Shown one piece after another: positions 60,551 through 64,000 of a stretch of DNA of 64,000 nt. The notes below the pieces were generated by a model. It was not told the DNA's origin. It saw only the letters and a list, made by a program, of their open reading frames with translations, and made no database searches. Origin of the DNA: JAMQPK01 sp963782595 (GTDB lineage: Bacteria > Acidobacteriota > Vicinamibacteria > Vicinamibacterales > JAMQPK01). The position numbers and the translations under genes are program-made. Each line of letters starts with the position of its first letter. The first letter of the stretch is position 1. The stretch is taken from assembly GCA_963782595.1 (NCBI GenBank), contig CAWAKJ010000002.1:1-64000 (forward strand), in the 5' to 3' direction.

Positions 60551-62573
60551 GCGGATCCTCGCTGCCGCGATTGCCCTCGAGGTGGCGGTCTTCTCGCTGA
60601 TTGCCCCGAACTTTTTCACGACGGGCAATGTCTTCGAGATCGCCCGGCTCAACGTCGAGCTCGGGTTGCTGGCGATTGCGCTGACGCCGATTCTGATTAC
60701 CGGCGGCATCGATTTGTCGGTGGGCGCGATGATGGGGCTCTCGGCGGTCTCGTTCGGGGCGGCGTGGCGCGATCTGCATCTTCCCCTTGGGCTGGCTGCA
60801 GTGGCAGCAATGGCCGTCGGCACAGCGGGCGGTGGCTTGAACGCGTTGCTCGTCTCGAAGCTGAGCCTTCCTCCGTTGATCGTGACACTCGGCACATTTG
60901 CGCTGTTTCGGGGCATCGCCGAAGGGATGACGGAGGCGGCTGTCAGCTACACCGGTTTTCCGGCGCCGTTTCTACATTTCGGGCAGGGATATCTTTGGGG
61001 CGTCATCCCGGTGCAGCTGCCGATTTTCCTGGCAGTGCTGGCGGCGTACAGCGTGCTCCTGCACCGGTCCGTGTACGGCCGATCGCTTTATGCGATCGGA
61101 TTCAGCGAGGGCGGCGCGCGATATTCAGGCATTCCCGTCGGGCGACGGGTCGGGCTCGTGTATCTGCTTTCGGGGATTCTCGCGAGCGTGGCGGCCATTA
61201 TCTACGTCGCGCATCTCGGGCAGGCACGATCGGATGCGGGAAATGGATACGAGCTCGACGCCATTACGGCCGTCGTGCTTGGCGGCACATCGGTGTTCGG
61301 CGGGTACGGCAGCATCGGCGGCACGGTTCTCGGGCTGCTGGCCCTGTCGGTGCTCAAGAATGGGCTGCACCTTGCCGCGCTGCCGTCGGAGCTGATCGGC
61401 GTCGTGACGGGCGTGCTGCTCGTCGCGACGATTGCGATTGATCGTGTGATCGCCATCGAAAAAACCGTGCCACTGGGGTCTGACCCCGTACTGGTTACTG
61501 GTACGGGGGTCAGACCCCAATCGATCGAAGGGGAGCTGGACGTGAAGAACAGTCAAGTTGCGATGCTGTGTGCCGCCATCCTGGGCGGCGCGCTGATTGT
61601 CTCGGCCACCAACGTGTGGCTCGTGCGATCGATCGGTCCCGATCGCGATCCGGCCGGCGCCGCAGCGGTGCGACCGGTCATTGCGATGATGCCGAAGGCG
61701 AAAGGAGATCCGTATTTCGTCAGTTGCCGGATTGGCGCAGAAGAGGCTGCGCGCGAGCTCGGTGTCGAGTTGATCTGGGACGGTCCCACCGGGCTCGATG
61801 CGGCCCGCCAGAGCGAGATGGTCGAAAACTGGATCACGCGCGGGGTCGACGTCATCGCCGTCGCCGTGGAAAACCGGGCGGCGATCTCCACGTCGCTTCG
61901 CAAGGCGCGGGAACGCGGCATTCACGTTATTACATGGGACGCCGATGCTGAGCCGGACGCACGCACGTTCTTCGTCAATCAGGCGACGGCGGAAGGTATT
62001 GGCACCGCGCTCACCGACGAAGCGGCGCGGCTTCTGGAGGGAAAAGGCGAGTTTGCGGTCATCACGGGCGCGCTGAGCGCGGCCAACCAGAACGAATGGA
62101 TCAGCTTCATCAAGAAGCGCCTCGCCGAACGTCATCCGAATCTGAAGCTGGCGACCATCAGGCCGAGCGACGACGATCGCGACAAGGCGTTTGCCGAGAC
62201 ACAGACGATCCTGCGCGCGTTTCCGGCGGTGAAGCTGGTGATGGCGATCTCGGCGCCGGCCGTACCCGGCGCGGGCGAGGCGGTGCGCCAGGCCGGCCGC
62301 AAAGACGTGAAGGTCATCGGGCTCTCGCTCCCCAACATGAACAAGCCGTACGTGCACGACGGAACGGTGCAGACCGTGATGCTCTGGAACACGGCCAATC
62401 TCGGCTATCTGACGGTGCAGGCGGGCGCGCAGCTCGTGCAGGGGACGCTGCGGCCGGGCGCGACATCGATGAACGCGGGCCGGCTCGGGCCGATCGAGAT
62501 CCGCGGATCAGAAATCATCCTCGGCCCGCCGCTGTTCTTCAGGAAGGACAACATCGATCAATTCGACTTCTGA
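60534..62573 (+). CDS. fused RbsC-type permease and sugar-binding protein
   Basis: 679 residues from GTG 60534. Residues about 1-312 are a permease (LITGGIDLSVGAMMGLSAVS, KLSLPPLIVTLGTFALFRGI, LYAIGFSEGGARYSGIPVGR, LDAITAVVLGGTSVFGGYGS). Residues about 315-330 are a translated inverted-repeat element. A hydrophobic segment (QVAMLCAAILGGALIVSATN) follows. Residues about 380-679 are a periplasmic-binding-protein domain (PVIAMMPKAKGDPYFVSCRI, GADEAAREL-like EEAARELGVEL, GVDVIAVAVENRAAISTSLR, VKVIGLSLPNMNKPYVHDGT). An internal GTG at 61542 with GAAGGGGAG upstream could still start a separate 343-residue binding protein. Confidence 0.85.
   Translation: MRRAHKRILAAAIALEVAVFSLIAPNFFTTGNVFEIARLNVELGLLAIALTPILITGGIDLSVGAMMGLSAVSFGAAWRDLHLPLGLAAVAAMAVGTAGGGLNALLVSKLSLPPLIVTLGTFALFRGIAEGMTEAAVSYTGFPAPFLHFGQGYLWGVIPVQLPIFLAVLAAYSVLLHRSVYGRSLYAIGFSEGGARYSGIPVGRRVGLVYLLSGILASVAAIIYVAHLGQARSDAGNGYELDAITAVVLGGTSVFGGYGSIGGTVLGLLALSVLKNGLHLAALPSELIGVVTGVLLVATIAIDRVIAIEKTVPLGSDPVLVTGTGVRPQSIEGELDVKNSQVAMLCAAILGGALIVSATNVWLVRSIGPDRDPAGAAAVRPVIAMMPKAKGDPYFVSCRIGAEEAARELGVELIWDGPTGLDAARQSEMVENWITRGVDVIAVAVENRAAISTSLRKARERGIHVITWDADAEPDARTFFVNQATAEGIGTALTDEAARLLEGKGEFAVITGALSAANQNEWISFIKKRLAERHPNLKLATIRPSDDDRDKAFAETQTILRAFPAVKLVMAISAPAVPGAGEAVRQAGRKDVKVIGLSLPNMNKPYVHDGTVQTVMLWNTANLGYLTVQAGAQLVQGTLRPGATSMNAGRLGPIEIRGSEIILGPPLFFRKDNIDQFDF
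61474..61519. repeat. palindromic element family 2, copy B, at the permease/binding-protein joint
   Basis: TGGGGTCTGACCCCGTACTG, then a few bases, then the inverted TACGGGGGTCAGACCCCA. The element is translated as LGSDPVLVTGTGVRPQS and contains no stop in this frame. Confidence 0.9.
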
Positions 62574-62882
62574 TACTGAATGCGTCCGATCCCGTTCTTT
62601 TGAACAGGAGGTTACGAGATTAAGGAGGAATGTTTTCTTGCTGAACGCGCCTGAACCACCTCATGGAAACAGAAGAACAGAAGGGTAGAAGATGCATTTG
62701 TCCTGAGTTGCTACTCAGCCTCGGGCCCGCCGCTGTTTTTCATGAAGGACAACATCGATCAATTCGATTTCTGATGCTGAACGCGTCCGAAGTTTCTCAA
62801 TCTGAAGGTTACGGACTGCAGTACGAAATCGCCCGACGTCGTTGCCCGATCGGAAGATCGTCGTCCTATTTCGGAGTCGAAC
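62574..62882. other. intergenic region with a duplicated 3' end of the binding-protein gene
   Basis: The stretch about 62,724-62,810 repeats 62,519-62,600: GGACAACATCGATCAATTCG is shared, followed by AT/CTTCTGAT and CTGAA-GCGTCCGA. The copy encodes GPAAVF in another frame and has no start. No further gene is seen in this 309-base gap. Confidence 0.75.
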
Positions 62883-63302
62883 TCATTTCATGAAGTAGCC
62901 GCCGACGTGCCAGGTGCCGTCGGTGTCTTTCACAGCAGTTACGATCTCGATTGCCGCGGCTTTGTGCTCGAAGCTCGTGCCGAACTGGAAGACGACGTAT
63001 TCGCCGTCGGGCGCACCGGGAACTGTTTTCGTGGTTGTCGCTTTTCTCAATGACCGTTCCTTGAGTATTCCCAAGGGGCCGCGAGCCGCGCTGACCAGGG
63101 CCTCCCATCGCTCCTGGCTCACCGCGTTTTTGAATCCGCTCGCTGCTGCCGTCCAGCTCTCCGCGTAGGATTCGTGGTCCACAAGCGACAACCAGGTCTC
63201 GGCAGACATCTGTGCCGCTTTCGTCTCAACGTCCTGCGCCCGAATCGCGTCGCTCGCGCAGGTCAACGCAATTGCCATCACCAACCAGGTCATCATGCGC
63301 AC
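62883..63302 (-). CDS. exported DUF4019 protein
   Basis: 139 residues. The GTG at 63302 was chosen because GAGGAGG lies seven bases upstream; a longer frame starts at 63335 without such a site. The signal peptide is MMTWLVMAIALTCASDAIRA. The DUF4019 domain reads AETWLSLVDHESYAESWTAA, SQERWEALVSAARGPLGILK and GEYVVFQFGTSFEHKAAAIE, ending VGGYFMK. Function unknown; the family resembles small NTF2-like folds. Confidence 0.8.
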   Translation of the reverse strand: MRMMTWLVMAIALTCASDAIRAQDVETKAAQMSAETWLSLVDHESYAESWTAAASGFKNAVSQERWEALVSAARGPLGILKERSLRKATTTKTVPGAPDGEYVVFQFGTSFEHKAAAIEIVTAVKDTDGTWHVGGYFMK

Positions 63303-63791
63303 AACGGTCCTCCTCTCGACGTCGAACCCTTTCATCCTACGTGAGCTCGTCGCATCATCGCGCTTCGTAGTTGCCTTCGATTCGAAAATTTCCTGAGCTC
63401 CGATCTCTTGTACGGTTTCGACGCAAGTGTGTGCAGATCAAAGATCACGCCACCCCGTTGGAGGTTCGCATTTATACCTTCGCTGGATAACATCACCTGT
63501 CGCGCCCATGTCGTGTCGTTACAGAATCGACGCAATCTCGTGAAGCAAAGTTAAACTCCCGCCATCAACTTCGATCTCGAGGCGTGTGAAATGATCGCTG
63601 CGTAGACAGCGCTGCCGCAGATCGGTACACGCGCGCAATTCCATTCGACAAGTTTCCAAAGCATTCGCAGTTGCGTCCGAGGCACAGGGCTTGCTTCGTC
63701 GGTGCGGGCGCACGATGCAATGTCGTGCGACGTTCATGAAAAGAATTCCACATCATCAAGTGCGGGCGCACACAGGCAAGGAGGGGCTGTA
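63303..63791. other. intergenic region without a recognised gene
   Basis: I see no open frame with a plausible start, no RNA gene and no strong repeat. A CAAGGAGGGGCT ribosome-binding site lies at its right end for the next gene. Confidence 0.6.
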
Positions 63792-64000
63792 ATGCATCCA
63801 GCTACCATCGAGATCATGCACGAGCAGGTCCGAACGATTTATCGTGCGGCCACCGGTGCCGATCTTGGCGCGATCGAGCAAGTGTCCACGTCCGAGCAAG
63901 CTCCAGCCGACAGCGAGGTCGAACGCAGCTTTGCCGAGCTCGACGCGCTCGCTCGCCGAGACCCAGCGATAGGCGAGCGGGTTCCTCCCTTCTCGTTCAC
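63792..64000 (+). CDS. truncated gene at the window edge, possibly an Hsp20-like protein
   Basis: ATG 63792 follows AAGGAGG. The visible 69 residues (MHPATIEIMHEQVRTIYRAA, ELDALARRDPAIGERVPPFS) form a helical leader that ends VPPFSF at the window edge. Some Hsp20-family proteins have a similar PPFSFTPPxD entry to the alpha-crystallin domain, but that domain is not in the window, so the assignment is tentative. Confidence 0.4.
   Translation, partial: MHPATIEIMHEQVRTIYRAATGADLGAIEQVSTSEQAPADSEVERSFAELDALARRDPAIGERVPPFSF

Noticed and set aside
61125..62357. A 410-codon minus-strand frame opposite the permease/binding-protein fusion
   Set aside because: No recognisable domain and composition typical of antisense translation.

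Overview
The window reads as three pieces of DNA from three bacterial phyla joined end to end. Bases 1 to about 5,052 look planctomycetal: a type II secretion/pilus-type cluster with three GspF-like inner-membrane proteins and two pseudopilins, followed by the first nine codons of a further gene. Bases about 5,053 to 12,900 look actinobacterial, Nocardioides-like, with very GC-rich third positions: the 3' part of a fabG-type reductase, a DUF3048 lipoprotein, TetR, YqgE, a beta-propeller protein, DUF3039, a helicase, a Pr6Pr-type membrane protein, an Lrp regulator, and the 5' tip of a further gene that may be hppD. From about 12,903 to the end the genes are typical of Acidobacteriota, class Vicinamibacteria: TonB receptors with a carboxypeptidase-regulatory domain, DUF1592/DUF1552, a VWFA-related protein, DUF5916, and many short interspersed repeats. 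Both joins cut coding sequence in mid-gene, so the window is most simply explained as a chimeric assembly. Frameshifts are dense in the first 14.3 kb and rare afterwards.

Acidobacterial layout. 12.9-20.4 kb: a broken sulfatase, a PHP-domain protein, an exported amidohydrolase, a DUF5916 outer-membrane protein with a 37-glycine tract, and an NHL propeller with a collagen-like insert. 20.4-28.6 kb: asparaginase, VOC protein, TPR protein, DUF4331 protein, GMC oxidoreductase, Gfo/Idh/MocA oxidoreductase and a VWFA-related protein. 28.7-33.6 kb: a secreted protein with an LPKTA-type sorting tail, a double PRC-barrel protein, an FMN alpha-hydroxy-acid dehydrogenase, an AIM24-like protein and a small exported protein. 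33.9-47.0 kb: two SusC-like TonB receptors flank an NTF2-like protein, an exported HpcH/HpaI aldolase, an ankyrin protein, a DUF1592 haem protein and a Tat-exported DUF1552 protein. 47.0-52.7 kb: a repeat cluster with a WD40 remnant, then a lipoprotein, a histidine kinase, an NtrC-type regulator, an OmpA-family lipoprotein, a candidate sigma-54 promoter followed by a structured RNA candidate, and a RodZ-like HTH protein. 52.8-62.6 kb: an L-rhamnose uptake and catabolism locus. 62.6-64.0 kb: a duplicated gene end, a DUF4019 protein and a truncated gene.

The rhamnose locus has uptake (CUT2-type ABC importer), mutarotase RhaM, isomerase RhaI, kinase RhaB and a fused rhamnulose-1-phosphate aldolase/lactaldehyde dehydrogenase. 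The kinase and aldolase genes run leftwards; isomerase, mutarotase and transporter run rightwards from a 50-bp divergent region. The second permease is fused in frame to the substrate-binding protein, and an inverted-repeat element lies exactly at the fusion joint.

At least three palindromic element families and several short tandem-repeat families lie between and inside the acidobacterial genes. Several are translated in frame and have changed protein ends or linkers. No rRNA, tRNA or CRISPR was recognised by eye.
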